In this document: positions 9,797 to 20,071 of the stretch, one piece after another | Position numbering within the stretch: position 1 is the first letter of the stretch | Layout of the letters: every line of letters starts with the position of its first letter | From: Zhongshania aquimaris | Lineage (GTDB): Bacteria; Pseudomonadota; Gammaproteobacteria; Pseudomonadales; Spongiibacteraceae | DNA length: 64,000 bases | NCBI RefSeq assembly: GCF_019312595.1 | Contig: NZ_JAHWDQ010000001.1 | Coordinates: forward strand, 186,001 to 250,000 | Direction of reading: 5' to 3' | Position numbers and translations under genes: made by a program | The notes under the pieces: model-generated | The model's database searches: none | Seen by the model: only the letters and a program-made list of their open reading frames with translations | What the model was told of the DNA's origin: nothing

Positions 9797-10750
9797 CTAG
9801 TACAAAGCCAATGCACGTAAAACACGGGTCAACTGGTCGCCGCCACTTGCTGCCGAGATCTTTACTCCAGGCATTTGCAGGCCGAACGATAGCCCTCGGG
9901 TATTACAATCCAGAGCCCACGCACACAAGGTACTCAATCGCTCCTCTACCCCAAGGCCGTCAAGCTCATTCCAATCCAGTATTAATTCATCAGATTGCGA
10001 TTGTTCAAACTGCTTGGTCTGCAAAACCTGGCCTTTGGCATAAGCCTTCCAAAAAATTCGGCGGGGTGGCTGACCGGGCTGATAAAGCTGGAAGCCAGTA
10101 AATTCATCTCCGTCTCGGCTAATATCGGGAATACTGCCCTCACCTTCTGTAGCGCTATTCACTAAAGGCCGCAACAGCCGCGCCTGGGGATAAACAAGAC
10201 AATGCCAGTCAAGTTTAGGCGCACTCCAGCAGCGCAATATACCTAAAGGATAACGGGTGGTAATAGTCATACGACTCGGCCGCATGGCACCGCGTTTAAG
10301 CGCTGGGTACTTTAAAATTACACTGCTCCCCCCTTTTTTGGCATCGAGGCTACACGTCACCGCTGCCTGCTCGGTAAACCCCAAATGTAATCGATGCCTA
10401 TCCCGCCCGCCCGCCTCCAGATGTAAGTGAAACGAAGCTAATTGACCGGCAAACACCGGCTCCGCTGCTCCGGCGCGCAGGGTTATCCCAGATAGATTCG
10501 CAAAGGTGTGAAGAATCGCGACCAGAAGAAGACTGAAGAGCCAGAAGGTCAGCGCAAAAATCAGATTATTTTGGTAGTTGATAGCCAGTATAAGGAGGCA
10601 GAGAAGCATAAGCAGGTAGGCAGCGCCGCCGCGGGAGGGAATAATAAAAATTCGGCGTTGATTGAGCTCTACGTGACTACAAGGTGGGCTGCGCTTTTCT
10701 AACCAAGCGTCAAAGCGGCGACGAACAAACGCTGTCATTTTGCCCGCCAT
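9797..10750 (-). CDS. DUF58 domain protein
   Basis: 317 residues with two adjacent membrane helices (about 38-82). A C-terminal DUF58 core carries DEFTGFQLYQPGQPPRRIFWK, close to the usual R-x-Y-x-P-G-D-x-x-R-x-I-x-W motif. DUF58 proteins accompany MoxR AAA+ ATPases and often have a von Willebrand A-like fold; the biochemical role is not established. It starts 2 bp after the moxR stop, so the two are co-transcribed and probably act together. Confidence 0.88.
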   Translation of the reverse strand: MAGKMTAFVRRRFDAWLEKRSPPCSHVELNQRRIFIIPSRGGAAYLLMLLCLLILAINYQNNLIFALTFWLFSLLLVAILHTFANLSGITLRAGAAEPVFAGQLASFHLHLEAGGRDRHRLHLGFTEQAAVTCSLDAKKGGSSVILKYPALKRGAMRPSRMTITTRYPLGILRCWSAPKLDWHCLVYPQARLLRPLVNSATEGEGSIPDISRDGDEFTGFQLYQPGQPPRRIFWKAYAKGQVLQTKQFEQSQSDELILDWNELDGLGVEERLSTLCAWALDCNTRGLSFGLQMPGVKISAASGGDQLTRVLRALALY

Positions 10751-10752
10751 AA

Positions 10753-11667
10753 TTACACCACTACCGGCACCTGTGACAACAAACGCCGTATTAAATCAGG
10801 GCCATCATTTTGATTGTCCGCCGCTGGTTTTAAACGGTGAGCGGCGACCGGTTCCAATAAAAATTGAATATCATCCGGCAAAACGTATTCGCGCCCCTCT
10901 AACATTGCCCACGCTTTTGCCGCTTGTATCAATGCCAGTGCGGCGCGAGTAGAAAGCCCGAAAGCATAATGGGAATCTTGCCGAGTGAACGCGATTAGCC
11001 TCTGTACATAGGATATAACACTATCGCGAATCTCAACTTTATCGACCATCGCCTGTAGGGTAATAATTTTTTCTGCGCTGAGTAAGGCCCGCAATTGGCC
11101 AATAATGGCACGGGGGTCACCACCTGCAAGTAACTGTCGCTCTGACAATTCATCCGGGTAACCCAGCGAGATGCGCATTAAAAAACGATCTAGCTGAGAT
11201 TCCGGCAATGGAAATGTACCCGATTGAAACCACGGATTTTGCGTTGCCATAACGAAAAATGGGGCAGGTAAAATTCGCGTCTCGCCTTCAATGGTAACCT
11301 GCTTCTCAGCCATTGCTTCTAGCAGAGCACTTTGGGTTTTCGGGCTTGCGCGGTTTATCTCATCGACTAATAGAAATTGGGTAAAAACCGGGCCTGCATG
11401 AAAGTGAAAGGCGTTGCTGTTTCGATCAAAAATAGACACCCCAAGAATATCAGAGGGCAATAGATCACTGGTAAATTGCATACGCTGATAATCTAGCCCC
11501 GTCACTTTAGCGAAAGCTTGCGACAAGGTTGTCTTACCTACACCAGGCACATCTTCTATCAGTAAGTGCCCTCTCGCCAGCAGACAGCAAAGTGCCTGGC
11601 GCACCTGCCTATCTTTGCCCAGCACAACTTTAGATATCTCTTGGATAACCTGCGCAAAGATATCCAT
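10753..11667 (-). CDS. MoxR-family AAA+ ATPase
   Basis: 304 residues. Walker A is GVGKTT (about residues 41-46) in the context EDVPGVGKTTLSQAFA. Walker B is FLLVDEINRASPKTQ, and sensor 1 lies in MATQNPWFQSGTFPLPESQLDRF. MoxR ATPases act as chaperones that assemble or insert metal into partner complexes. This one heads a moxR-DUF58-tgpA-mscS-like set read leftwards. metZ lies only 3 bp upstream, so readthrough from the metZ side is possible. Confidence 0.93.
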   Translation of the reverse strand: MDIFAQVIQEISKVVLGKDRQVRQALCCLLARGHLLIEDVPGVGKTTLSQAFAKVTGLDYQRMQFTSDLLPSDILGVSIFDRNSNAFHFHAGPVFTQFLLVDEINRASPKTQSALLEAMAEKQVTIEGETRILPAPFFVMATQNPWFQSGTFPLPESQLDRFLMRISLGYPDELSERQLLAGGDPRAIIGQLRALLSAEKIITLQAMVDKVEIRDSVISYVQRLIAFTRQDSHYAFGLSTRAALALIQAAKAWAMLEGREYVLPDDIQFLLEPVAAHRLKPAADNQNDGPDLIRRLLSQVPVVV

Positions 11668-11670
11668 GTA

Positions 11671-12882
11671 TTACAGCGCGCCCAAACCGCGCTGCATATC
11701 TTTTCGCAAATCGTCAATATCTTCCAAACCGACGGACACTCGAATCAAATTATCAGCAATGCCAGCCTGCTGACGCTGCTCGGGACTAAGGCGCCCGTGA
11801 GTGGTTGTTGCCGGATGAACAATAGTGGTCTTCGCATCCCCCAAATTAGCCGTTATAGAAACTAAACGGGTCGCATCTATAAATCGCCAAGCGGCATCTT
11901 TGTCACTGCCAACTTCAAAGGACAGCACACCGCCAAACGCCTTTTGCTGCGATGCCGCAAGCGCATGTTGAGGATGATCGGGCAGTCCGGAGTAATACAC
12001 TTTTTTGACACCAGCTTGCTCTTGCAACCACGTCGCCAATGCAAGTGCACTAGCGCTGTGTGCCGTCATTCGCAAGCGCAAGGTCTCTAGACCTTTTAAG
12101 AAAACCCATGCATTGAATGGGCTCATACTAGGACCGGCTGTACGAATAAAACCAAGCACTTCATTCATCTGTTCTCGGCGACCGACGACCGCACCACCCA
12201 CAGCGCGCCCCTGCCCATCGAGATACTTGGTCGCAGAATGCACAACGATATCAGCACCCAGTGCCAAGGGTTGTTGCAGTGCCGGAGTACAAAAACAATT
12301 ATCAACGACTAGCCACGCGTTGTGTTGATGAGCTACGTCCGCCAAGGCGCGGATATCAGCAATCTCAGACAGCGGGTTGGAAGGCGTTTCCAACAGTAAT
12401 ATTTTAGTGTTCGGGCGTATCGCATCGCGCCATTGCTGCACATCAATCGGCGACACAAAGCTCGCGTCAATACCTAACTTAGCAAGATACTTTGTCAGTA
12501 AAACGGTGGTCGTACCAAATACGCTGCGCGAACACACTATATGATCGCCTGACTGAAGCAAGGCCATGCAGGTACTTAGTATTGCGGCCATACCCGAGGC
12601 AGTGGCGACGCCCATTTCCGCGCCTTCCAAAGCGGCTATGCGCTCTTCAAACGTCCGCACGGTAGGATTGGTATAACGCGAGTAGACGTTGCCGGCTTGT
12701 TCGCCAGAGAATCGTGCGGCCGCCTCAGCTGCTGATGCGAACACATAGCTTGAGGTCATAAAAATAGGCTCAGCGTGTTCGCCCTCGGCGGTGCGTACCT
12801 GACCTGCGCGCACCGCGCGCGTGTCAAGCTCAGCCTCTGCCAATACCGCTTGGCGCTGCGCCAGATAGTCTTGCTCGGTCAT
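11671..12882 (-). CDS. metZ: O-succinylhomoserine sulfhydrylase
   Basis: PLP enzyme making homocysteine directly from O-succinylhomoserine and sulfide. 403 residues from the ATG at 12882. The longer frame from a GTG at 12903 is rejected because that GTG lies within the run GTGGCGGAGAGAG, which supplies the ribosome-binding site for the ATG. Seen: SRYTNPTVRTFEERIAALEG, the PLP lysine in HSATKYLDGQGR, and the C-terminal GRLSPEQR block. It has the same place downstream of purF as in Pseudomonas. Confidence 0.95.
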   Translation of the reverse strand: MTEQDYLAQRQAVLAEAELDTRAVRAGQVRTAEGEHAEPIFMTSSYVFASAAEAAARFSGEQAGNVYSRYTNPTVRTFEERIAALEGAEMGVATASGMAAILSTCMALLQSGDHIVCSRSVFGTTTVLLTKYLAKLGIDASFVSPIDVQQWRDAIRPNTKILLLETPSNPLSEIADIRALADVAHQHNAWLVVDNCFCTPALQQPLALGADIVVHSATKYLDGQGRAVGGAVVGRREQMNEVLGFIRTAGPSMSPFNAWVFLKGLETLRLRMTAHSASALALATWLQEQAGVKKVYYSGLPDHPQHALAASQQKAFGGVLSFEVGSDKDAAWRFIDATRLVSITANLGDAKTTIVHPATTTHGRLSPEQRQQAGIADNLIRVSVGLEDIDDLRKDMQRGLGAL

Positions 12883-12928
12883 TATTGTTGCTCTCTCCGC
12901 CACTCAGCTCGCAATATTACGTCGTCTC

Positions 12929-14449
12929 TTATGATACGTCGTTGTGCAGGCCAATCAAGGCGCCTTCACCGATAACCGCATTTCGCTCACTTTGAGAGTC
13001 GTCATTGCGATCTGCTGCAAGCTTATCCAAATAGGCCTGATCAACATCACCGGTGACGTAATTGCCGTCAAATACCGAACACTCGAAATGCGTAATTTTG
13101 GGATTACCTTCCGAGGAACAACTCACCAAATCATCAAGGTCCTGATAGAGCAGCCAGTCGGCGCCAATTTCCGTCTGCACCTCTTCTGGCGTGCGGCCGT
13201 GTGCAATGAGCTCCTCAGCTGAGGGCATATCAATACCGTAAACATTGGGGTAACGCACCGGCGGCGCGGCGGAAGCAAAATACACTTTGCGTGCGCCCGC
13301 ATCGCGTGCCATTTCTATAATTTGCTGGCAAGTCGTGCCGCGGACGATAGAATCATCTACCAACATGACGTTCTTGTCTTTAAACTCCAAACCAATGGCG
13401 TTCAATTTTTGTTTGACTGATTTTTTGCGTGCACTTTGGCCTGGCATGATAAACGTGCGACCAATGTAGCGATTTTTCACCAGACCTTCGCGGAATTTAA
13501 CACCTAACTTTGCCGCCATAGACTGAGCAGCGATACGACTGGAATCTGGAATCGGCACGATAACATCGATGTCATGATCCGGATATTCGCGCAAAATCTT
13601 CTCTGCTAAACGCTCGCCCTGACGTAAGCGAGACTTATAAACGGAGATGCCATCCATGATCGAGTCTGGTCTTGCGAAGTAGACGTGTTCAAAAATACAG
13701 GGGCGGTAATCGCTAATTTCTGCGCAACGGCGAACATGAATTTCCCCATTGGTTTCGATATAGACCGCCTCGCCGGGTGCAACATCGCCAATTAATTTAT
13801 AACCTAGACCATCGAGAGCCACACTCTCAGACGCCAGCATATACTCTTTACCTAGCGCAGATTCGCGCACTCCATAAACCAAGGGGCGAATACCATTGGG
13901 GTCCCTAAAGCCAATAATGCCGTAGTTTGCGATCATCGCGACAACCGCATAACCACCTTTACACCGATAATGCACACCACTAACCGCAGCAAACACATCG
14001 TCAGCAGTCGGCACTAACTTACCCAATTTTTGCAGCTCATGAGCGAACACGTTCAGCAATACTTCAGAGTCAGACTCGGTATTCAAGTGGCGCAAATCAG
14101 ATTGGAATAATTCTTTTGACAGCTCAGCGGCATTGGTTAAATTGCCGTTGTGGGCAAGGCTGATTCCATATGGCGAGTTAACGTAAAAAGGCTGCGCCAA
14201 GGCGGGACTTGAACTACCCGCAGTTGGATAACGCACATGGCCAATACCGATATTGCCCAATAGACGCTGCATATGCCGCGTGTGAAAAACATCTTTAACT
14301 AAACCATTGCCTTTGCGTTGATTTAATTTCCCATGCTCAAAAGTCACGATGCCAGCAGCATCTTGACCACGGTGCTGCAGCACCGTTAATGCATCGTACA
14401 AATCCTGGTTTACATTAGTCTTAGCGACTATACCCGCGATGCCACACAT
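12929..14449 (-). CDS. purF: Amidophosphoribosyltransferase
   Basis: First committed step of purine synthesis: PRPP plus glutamine to phosphoribosylamine. 506 residues. The N-terminal MCGIAGIVA puts Cys2 in place as the glutaminase nucleophile once Met is removed. The PRPP loop is [13 protein letters not shown] (about 370). The ATG at 14449 has GAGGT upstream. It follows cvpA with a 36-bp gap, the cvpA-purF pairing known from E. coli and Pseudomonas. Confidence 0.97.
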   Translation of the reverse strand: MCGIAGIVAKTNVNQDLYDALTVLQHRGQDAAGIVTFEHGKLNQRKGNGLVKDVFHTRHMQRLLGNIGIGHVRYPTAGSSSPALAQPFYVNSPYGISLAHNGNLTNAAELSKELFQSDLRHLNTESDSEVLLNVFAHELQKLGKLVPTADDVFAAVSGVHYRCKGGYAVVAMIANYGIIGFRDPNGIRPLVYGVRESALGKEYMLASESVALDGLGYKLIGDVAPGEAVYIETNGEIHVRRCAEISDYRPCIFEHVYFARPDSIMDGISVYKSRLRQGERLAEKILREYPDHDIDVIVPIPDSSRIAAQSMAAKLGVKFREGLVKNRYIGRTFIMPGQSARKKSVKQKLNAIGLEFKDKNVMLVDDSIVRGTTCQQIIEMARDAGARKVYFASAAPPVRYPNVYGIDMPSAEELIAHGRTPEEVQTEIGADWLLYQDLDDLVSCSSEGNPKITHFECSVFDGNYVTGDVDQAYLDKLAADRNDDSQSERNAVIGEGALIGLHNDVS

Positions 14450-14485
14450 GCAGTACTACCTCATTAGGACGAAGATCAAACGCGA

Positions 14486-15010
14486 TTAATTACTCTGACT
14501 GGCCAGTAATGACGAGCCCCAGTTAACCACATCATTGAAGCTCTGCTCTGACCAGTCCTTCATCAACAGAAACTCGGGGACCAGCTGAGACTCCTTCCAC
14601 CACTGATCATTTTCAACACCCGTCAACAGCGACGGTAATAAAACCAAGACTGCCAACACCACAATTAAACCTCGGGCGGTACCAAAGATCATGCCGAGCA
14701 AGCGATCGGTACCACTTAAACCCGTGCGTTTCACCATGACAGCAATTATATGAGTGATTAAACTGCCCACCACTAAGGTGGTAATAAAGACGAGAATATA
14801 GGCGAGTATTTCGCGCATATATATTTTGTCGATTAAGGGCTCGAGCAAAGCAACTGCTTGAGGATGAAAGGCAACAGCGACAAAAAATGCGATAGCCCAG
14901 GTCAACAAAGACAGCGCTTCTTTTACAAAACCACGTATCAAACTGATAAGTGCCGAGGCTGTCACAATGCCAAGAATGGCCCAGTCAGCCCAGTTAAACG
15001 TGCTTAGCAC
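14486..15010 (-). CDS. cvpA: CvpA membrane protein (colicin V production)
   Basis: Small inner-membrane protein with four predicted helices. Motifs LISLIRGFVKEALSLLTW near the start and GLSGTDRLLG in the middle define the family. Reading could begin at a TTG at 15028, but the GTG at 15010 has GGGAG nine bases upstream and gives the usual CvpA start, so 174 residues are chosen. CvpA is tied to colicin V export and to envelope stress/bile tolerance; no mechanism is known. It is co-directional with dedD and purF. Confidence 0.92.
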   Translation of the reverse strand: MLSTFNWADWAILGIVTASALISLIRGFVKEALSLLTWAIAFFVAVAFHPQAVALLEPLIDKIYMREILAYILVFITTLVVGSLITHIIAVMVKRTGLSGTDRLLGMIFGTARGLIVVLAVLVLLPSLLTGVENDQWWKESQLVPEFLLMKDWSEQSFNDVVNWGSSLLASQSN

Positions 15011-15096
15011 TGTAAGCGGCTCCCGCAAGAATTCGAGACGCGAATTCTAACAAGCCCAGCGCCGCATCCCAAGTAAGATTTTGCTTTAAGTACCAA

Positions 15097-15732
15097 CTAA
15101 GGCTCAAAACGGTTAACAATTGACTTAACATTAAAGCGCTTATTGATAGCAGCTTGCTGCGATACAGCTTTCTCGTTGCTAATTACCGGCCCCACTAACA
15201 CACGATAGAGCGGCTTTGAATTTCGCTGAATTTTATCAATAAATGCCTTGTAGCCTGCGCCCTGCAGGGATTTCAGTAACGCTTCTGCATTCGACTCGCT
15301 GCCAAAAACCCCAACCTGCACGACCCATGCCGGTGGCAAGCCATTAGCGTCTAACTTTTCCTTGCCAAGCGGCGTAGGCGCTGACTTTTTCACCGCAACA
15401 GGTTTCGGCTTAGCAACCACAGCTGGTGATGCCGTATCGCTAGCACTAGGTTCAGGAACATTCGCCGCTTCCGCCCGCACTGCAGCCCCCTTTTCGGAGT
15501 CTTCATCGGCAATAGGCATATTTGGCTGTTCCGGCACCAGCTGAGTATCTGCCGGCATAACGCCGTCGGGTTTCTGCGGCGGCGTATCGATTACCGGGTC
15601 AACCAAGGGTGCGTCTGGAATCTGCGTATCTCTGTCTAATTTGTACGCTGCAGGGCCTGTAAATAACAGTGACCAAAGTATCACCCCGCCACATAGCAAA
15701 ACGAGTGCACCGACCAAGCGTTGTCTCATCAT
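15097..15732 (-). CDS. SPOR-domain cell-division protein (DedD type)
   Basis: 211 residues: a signal anchor at about 7-27, a long Pro/Ala-rich periplasmic linker, and a C-terminal SPOR domain (about 135-208) starting WVVQVGVFGSESNAEALLKS. SPOR domains bind septal peptidoglycan lacking stem peptides. Its place between folC and cvpA matches dedD of E. coli and Pseudomonas, so a role at the division septum is likely. It begins 17 bp after folC. Confidence 0.88.
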   Translation of the reverse strand: MMRQRLVGALVLLCGGVILWSLLFTGPAAYKLDRDTQIPDAPLVDPVIDTPPQKPDGVMPADTQLVPEQPNMPIADEDSEKGAAVRAEAANVPEPSASDTASPAVVAKPKPVAVKKSAPTPLGKEKLDANGLPPAWVVQVGVFGSESNAEALLKSLQGAGYKAFIDKIQRNSKPLYRVLVGPVISNEKAVSQQAAINKRFNVKSIVNRFEP

Positions 15733-15749
15733 GTCGTATCCCCTACTAC

Positions 15750-17030
15750 TTATTCTGCGCTGAGCCGGTCAGCGAATTCTGCCATGGCAGCGGCCACAGT
15801 GAAAAATGAACCAAAAACCACTAAGCGATCACCTGCCGACAGACTCGACAAAGCGCTATCCAAGTTTTCGCCAAACGAATCGCCAACTGACACCTGAGCA
15901 ACCCCCTGCGCTTGCAGCGCCACTTTTACTTCTTCAGCTGTTGCCGCTCGATCATTCCCTAGCAGCGGCACCAAAGTCCAGTGTGCAAAACAGGGTTTGA
16001 CTATGGCTATAATCTGGTCAATCGCCTTGTCTGCCATCACGGCAAACAAACACGTCGTCCGACCGCCAATAGGATTGGCAACCAAGTGATCGTAAAGTAT
16101 TTGCACCGATGCGGGATTGTGCGCCACATCCAACACAACATCGATACCGCGATAATTGATATGCTCGCAGCGGCCGGAAATGTTAACCGTGCTCAACCCC
16201 TGCCGTATGGCTTCTTCAGATAGGGGTAAGTCAATATATTGCAAGGCCTGCAACACGGTCGCAGCGTTGTCTATGAGCAAGGTCGAACGAGGTAAGTCCT
16301 TATATTCACAGCGCTCACCATTTTTTGCTAGGCCTTGCCACGACCAGGTGGAGCCAGTCTGCTCTGTAATGCTAAAATCGTCGTCGCGACAAACGAGCGT
16401 TGCCCCCAGCTGCAAGCCATAATCTAAAAGGGCCCGCGGAGGCTGAGGATCACCAATAATTGCCGGCCGGCCAGATCTAAAGATCCCCGCCTTTTCACGG
16501 CCAATCATTTCTCGATCAGAGCCCAACCAAGCTTCGTGATCGATGGCAATAGAGCTGACTATGGCAACATCAGCGTCAACTATATTCACGGCATCTAAAC
16601 GACCGCCCAAACCAACCTCAAGCACCGCAACGTCCACAGCCTGCTGCTCAAAAATGAGCAGCGCAGCCAAGGTGCCGAACTCAAAGTACGTCAGCGAGAT
16701 CTCGCCTCGGGCTTCATCTATCGCAGCAAACGCACTGCACAGGGTCTCGTCGTCGACATTGTTACCTGCGACAACAATGCGCTCTTGATAATGAATGATA
16801 TGGGGGGAAGTATAAGCGCCGACTCGATAGCCCTGCTGACCAAGTATCGACGACAGCAGAGCCACACAGGAACCTTTGCCATTAGTACCGGCAACGGTAA
16901 TTACCGGCATATTAAGCGTGATATTAAGTTGCTGTGCGACTCGCGCGATGCGCTCAAGACCGAGATCGATATCGCGGGGATGCTGAGTTTCCATCCACCG
17001 CAACCAATCGCCGACCTGTGTGTACCTCAT
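15750..17030 (-). CDS. folC: Bifunctional folylpolyglutamate/dihydrofolate synthase
   Basis: Adds glutamate to dihydropteroate and extends the folate gamma-glutamyl tail. 426 residues, a normal length. The Mur-ligase ATP loop is VAGTNGKGSCVALLSS near residue 45; SIDHEAWLGSDREMIGREKAGIF and VLDVAHNPASV are further FolC blocks. Its start lies 9 bp after the accD stop, so the two are probably co-transcribed. Confidence 0.96.
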   Translation of the reverse strand: MRYTQVGDWLRWMETQHPRDIDLGLERIARVAQQLNITLNMPVITVAGTNGKGSCVALLSSILGQQGYRVGAYTSPHIIHYQERIVVAGNNVDDETLCSAFAAIDEARGEISLTYFEFGTLAALLIFEQQAVDVAVLEVGLGGRLDAVNIVDADVAIVSSIAIDHEAWLGSDREMIGREKAGIFRSGRPAIIGDPQPPRALLDYGLQLGATLVCRDDDFSITEQTGSTWSWQGLAKNGERCEYKDLPRSTLLIDNAATVLQALQYIDLPLSEEAIRQGLSTVNISGRCEHINYRGIDVVLDVAHNPASVQILYDHLVANPIGGRTTCLFAVMADKAIDQIIAIVKPCFAHWTLVPLLGNDRAATAEEVKVALQAQGVAQVSVGDSFGENLDSALSSLSAGDRLVVFGSFFTVAAAMAEFADRLSAE

Positions 17031-17039
17031 ATAGTGTAA

Positions 17040-17912
17040 TTAGCGCTGATAGTGCATCAAGCCGCCCAGCACCCGACCGAGGGTGTCACGCATATCCGCG
17101 CGACGAACAATCATATCGATAGCGCCATGTGCCAGCAAAAACTCGCTGCGCTGGAATCCCGGCGGCAATTTTTGACGGATCGTTTGCTCGATAATATTAG
17201 GACCAGCAAAGCCCGCACGCGCACCAGGCTCCGCAACATTTATGTCGCCCAGCAAGGCCAGACTCGCGGAAACCCCACCGTAAATTGGGTCGGTCATAAC
17301 CGATATATAGGGAACACTATTTTGCTTCAACCGCTCCAGTACCGCGCTGGTTTTAGCCATCTGCATAAGAGAGATAAGCGCTTCCTGCATACGAGCACCA
17401 CCCGACGCAGAAAAACAAATCAGCGGGCAGCGTTCCTTAAGCGCAACATTTGCCGCTTGCGTGAATTTCTCGCCCACCGCAGACCCCATCGAGCCGCCGT
17501 GAAAATTAAACTCAAAGGCAACAACCACTACCGGTAAATCTTTTACCTTACCTTTAAAAGCAATTAGGGCGTCTTTCTCGCCTGTCGCTTTTTGCGCCGC
17601 GGTTAAACGATCGCGATACTTCTTTTTGTCTTTGAATTTGAGTCGGTCTACGGGTTCGATATGGCTAAGAATTTCTTCGCGGCCCGTCTCGTCTAAAAAC
17701 AACGCAATTCGACGTCGCGCGCCAATACGCATGTGATGATCACATTTAGGGCAAACGTCTTGGTTACTTTCTAGTTCGGGACGATAAAGTACCGCTTCAC
17801 ACTTAACGCATTTCTTCCAAAGCCCTTCGGGTACAACACCTTTTGCACCTCGACGCTCATCCGAATCAACACGTCGCACTCCCGAGGGAAGAATCTTATC
17901 AACCCAACTCAT
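17040..17912 (-). CDS. accD: Acetyl-CoA carboxylase carboxyltransferase subunit beta
   Basis: With AccA it forms the carboxyltransferase that makes malonyl-CoA for fatty acid synthesis. 290 residues. The N-terminal zinc ribbon has Cys35, Cys38, Cys54 and Cys57. The crotonase-fold core includes [14 protein letters not shown] and [10 protein letters not shown] (acyl-CoA oxyanion region). A 113-bp gap separates it from trpA, so it may have its own promoter. The accD-folC-dedD-cvpA-purF order is conserved with Pseudomonas. Confidence 0.97.
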   Translation of the reverse strand: MSWVDKILPSGVRRVDSDERRGAKGVVPEGLWKKCVKCEAVLYRPELESNQDVCPKCDHHMRIGARRRIALFLDETGREEILSHIEPVDRLKFKDKKKYRDRLTAAQKATGEKDALIAFKGKVKDLPVVVVAFEFNFHGGSMGSAVGEKFTQAANVALKERCPLICFSASGGARMQEALISLMQMAKTSAVLERLKQNSVPYISVMTDPIYGGVSASLALLGDINVAEPGARAGFAGPNIIEQTIRQKLPPGFQRSEFLLAHGAIDMIVRRADMRDTLGRVLGGLMHYQR

Positions 17913-18025
17913 AATCCATTCCTGTAGTCATTTTTAATCTGTTTATAAAATGCACGCAGGCATTAGCTGTGCATTACTTTACCCTATAAACCCTGCCAAC
18001 ATACAATAGGCTAAGGCGATAATTC

Positions 18026-18835
18026 TCAGGCATCGATTGCTGAGCGAATCTCGGCGATCAATGCAGCAGCCAATGCTGCTCGCTGCTCTACTGTCTTGTC
18101 GGCATCCGTCGCAACCAACCGCTCGATTAGCGCGCTTCCGACAACCACACCTTCACATAACGGCGCTAAGGCGGCCGCAGACACGCCGTCTTTAATACCA
18201 AAGCCCACTGTTATTGGCAGGTCTGTGAAGCGTTTAATACTCGCTAACTTTTCAGAGACGGCCTTGATATCCAAATTCCCGGCGCCGGTTACCCCGTTCA
18301 AGGACACGCAGTACAAATAGCCGCTTGCCAAGGACACGATTTTCTTAATTCTGTCTTCACTGCTTGTCGGTGCAAGCAGAAAAATATTATCGATGCCGGC
18401 GGCGCGCAGAATCCGGGTCGGCTGCTCTGCTTCTTCTGGCGGCATATCAACGGTCAACAAGCCATCTACACCGGCTGACGCAGCTCGGTCAGCAAATACT
18501 TGATAACCCATGCGCTCAATCGGGTTGGCATACCCCATCAACACCAATGGCGTGTCTTGGTCGGACTTGCGAAACTCGGTAACCAGCTCAAGCACCATCG
18601 TCAAGGTAACCTTATTCGCTAAAGCGCGCTCATGCGCAAGCTGAATTACCGGACCTTCGGCCATGGGATCTGAAAAAGGCACGCCGATTTCTAAAATATC
18701 AGCACCTTGTCGCACTAATTCGTGCATTAGCGGCACAGTCAGTGCGGGCGAAGGATCGCCCGCAACGATATACGGTACCAATGCCTTGCGGCCGTTTTTT
18801 TCTAATTTTGCAAATACTGCAGCTAAACGACTCAA
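18026..18835 (-). CDS. trpA: Tryptophan synthase alpha subunit
   Basis: Cleaves indole-3-glycerol phosphate to indole plus glyceraldehyde 3-phosphate and passes indole to TrpB. 269 residues of TIM barrel. The catalytic Glu49 is present (DILEIGVPFSDP). The second catalytic position, Asp60 in E. coli, is Glu60 here (MAEGP, codon GAA). I recall the same Glu in some other gammaproteobacterial TrpA proteins, so it is probably active. Phosphate-loop glycine motifs are intact (VGFGIKDGVS, VVVGSAL). It starts 12 bp after trpB. Confidence 0.96.
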   Translation of the reverse strand: MSRLAAVFAKLEKNGRKALVPYIVAGDPSPALTVPLMHELVRQGADILEIGVPFSDPMAEGPVIQLAHERALANKVTLTMVLELVTEFRKSDQDTPLVLMGYANPIERMGYQVFADRAASAGVDGLLTVDMPPEEAEQPTRILRAAGIDNIFLLAPTSSEDRIKKIVSLASGYLYCVSLNGVTGAGNLDIKAVSEKLASIKRFTDLPITVGFGIKDGVSAAALAPLCEGVVVGSALIERLVATDADKTVEQRAALAAALIAEIRSAIDA

Positions 18836-18847
18836 AGTACTTCCCCG

Positions 18848-20071
18848 TTATTCAATGCCAATACCGTCAATAGTCGCGACGGTATGAATATCTTTGTCAC
18901 CACGACCAGACAAGTTGACAACGATGCTTTGCTCTGGACTCATGGTTTTGGCCAGCTTCTCTGCATAGGCCACCGCATGGGCTGACTCTAAGGCAGGCAT
19001 GATGCCCTCCACAAGCGTTAGCTTACGAAACGCTGCCAGCGCCTCATCGTCGTTAATGGCGACGTAGTTCACGCGCCCCAAGTCCTTGAGCCATGAATGT
19101 TCTGGACCGACGCCGGGATAATCCAAGCCGGCGGAGACCGAGTGCGTCTCGATAATCTGACCGCCTTCATCCTGCATTAAATAAGTGCGGTTGCCATGCA
19201 ATATGCCAGGAATGCCGTCATTTAACGGGGCGGCATGACGGCCTGTGTCAACGCCGTCGCCACCCGCCTCGACACCGTACATCGCGACGTCTTCATCGTC
19301 TAAGAAAGGATGGAAAAGACCAATAGCATTTGAGCCGCCACCAACACAGGCAACCAGCGCGTCGGGCAGACGTCCATTTTGAGTCAAACATTGTTCCCGC
19401 GCTTCGCGGCCTATCACTGATTGAAAATCTCTCACCAACATCGGATAGGGATGCGGGCCAGCGGCGGTGCCAATGATATAAAACGTATCTTCAACATTTG
19501 TAACCCAGTAGCGCATCGCCTCATTCATAGCGTCTTTCAAGGTTTTAGAGCCCGATTTAACTGAGATCACCTCAGCGCCGAGCAACTTCATACGATATAC
19601 ATTCAAAGCTTGGCGATGAATATCATCCTCACCCATAAATACTTTGCAGCTCATCCCTAAACGAGCCGCAACCGTCGCAGATGCGACACCGTGCTGCCCC
19701 GCACCGGTCTCCGCAATCACGTGCTTTTTACCCATGTATTTCGCGAGCAGCGCCTGCCCGACGGTGTTGTTAACCTTGTGCGCGCCAGTGTGATTCAAGT
19801 CTTCGCGCTTGAGGTAAATCTGAGCGCCACCCACTTCCGTGGACCAGCGCTTGGCGTGATACAGCGGTGAAGGACGACCCACGTAATGCGCCAAGTCATG
19901 ATCAAACTCGGCTTGAAAGTCCGGGTCTTTGCGAAGCCGCTGATAGGCTGCCTCCAATTCATCCAGGGCGAACACCAAGGTTTCCGAAACAAAGCGACCA
20001 CCGTAGATACCAAAATGCCCGGAGGCATCTGGAAACTGGCTAAAATCAGCTTTAGCTACTTTACTACTCAC
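18848..20071 (-). CDS. trpB: Tryptophan synthase beta subunit
   Basis: PLP enzyme that condenses indole with serine. 407 residues. The PLP lysine is in [10 protein letters not shown] (about 98), the phosphate loop is GGGSNAIG, and [10 protein letters not shown] is intact. Start is a GTG immediately after the trpF stop (TGA followed by GTG), with GGGAGG five bases upstream; the two genes are therefore translationally linked. Confidence 0.97.
   Translation of the reverse strand: MSSKVAKADFSQFPDASGHFGIYGGRFVSETLVFALDELEAAYQRLRKDPDFQAEFDHDLAHYVGRPSPLYHAKRWSTEVGGAQIYLKREDLNHTGAHKVNNTVGQALLAKYMGKKHVIAETGAGQHGVASATVAARLGMSCKVFMGEDDIHRQALNVYRMKLLGAEVISVKSGSKTLKDAMNEAMRYWVTNVEDTFYIIGTAAGPHPYPMLVRDFQSVIGREAREQCLTQNGRLPDALVACVGGGSNAIGLFHPFLDDEDVAMYGVEAGGDGVDTGRHAAPLNDGIPGILHGNRTYLMQDEGGQIIETHSVSAGLDYPGVGPEHSWLKDLGRVNYVAINDDEALAAFRKLTLVEGIMPALESAHAVAYAEKLAKTMSPEQSIVVNLSGRGDKDIHTVATIDGIGIE

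Noticed and set aside
17052-17537. 161-codon plus-strand frame within accD
   Set aside because: Antisense shadow; no recognisable domain and low-complexity composition.
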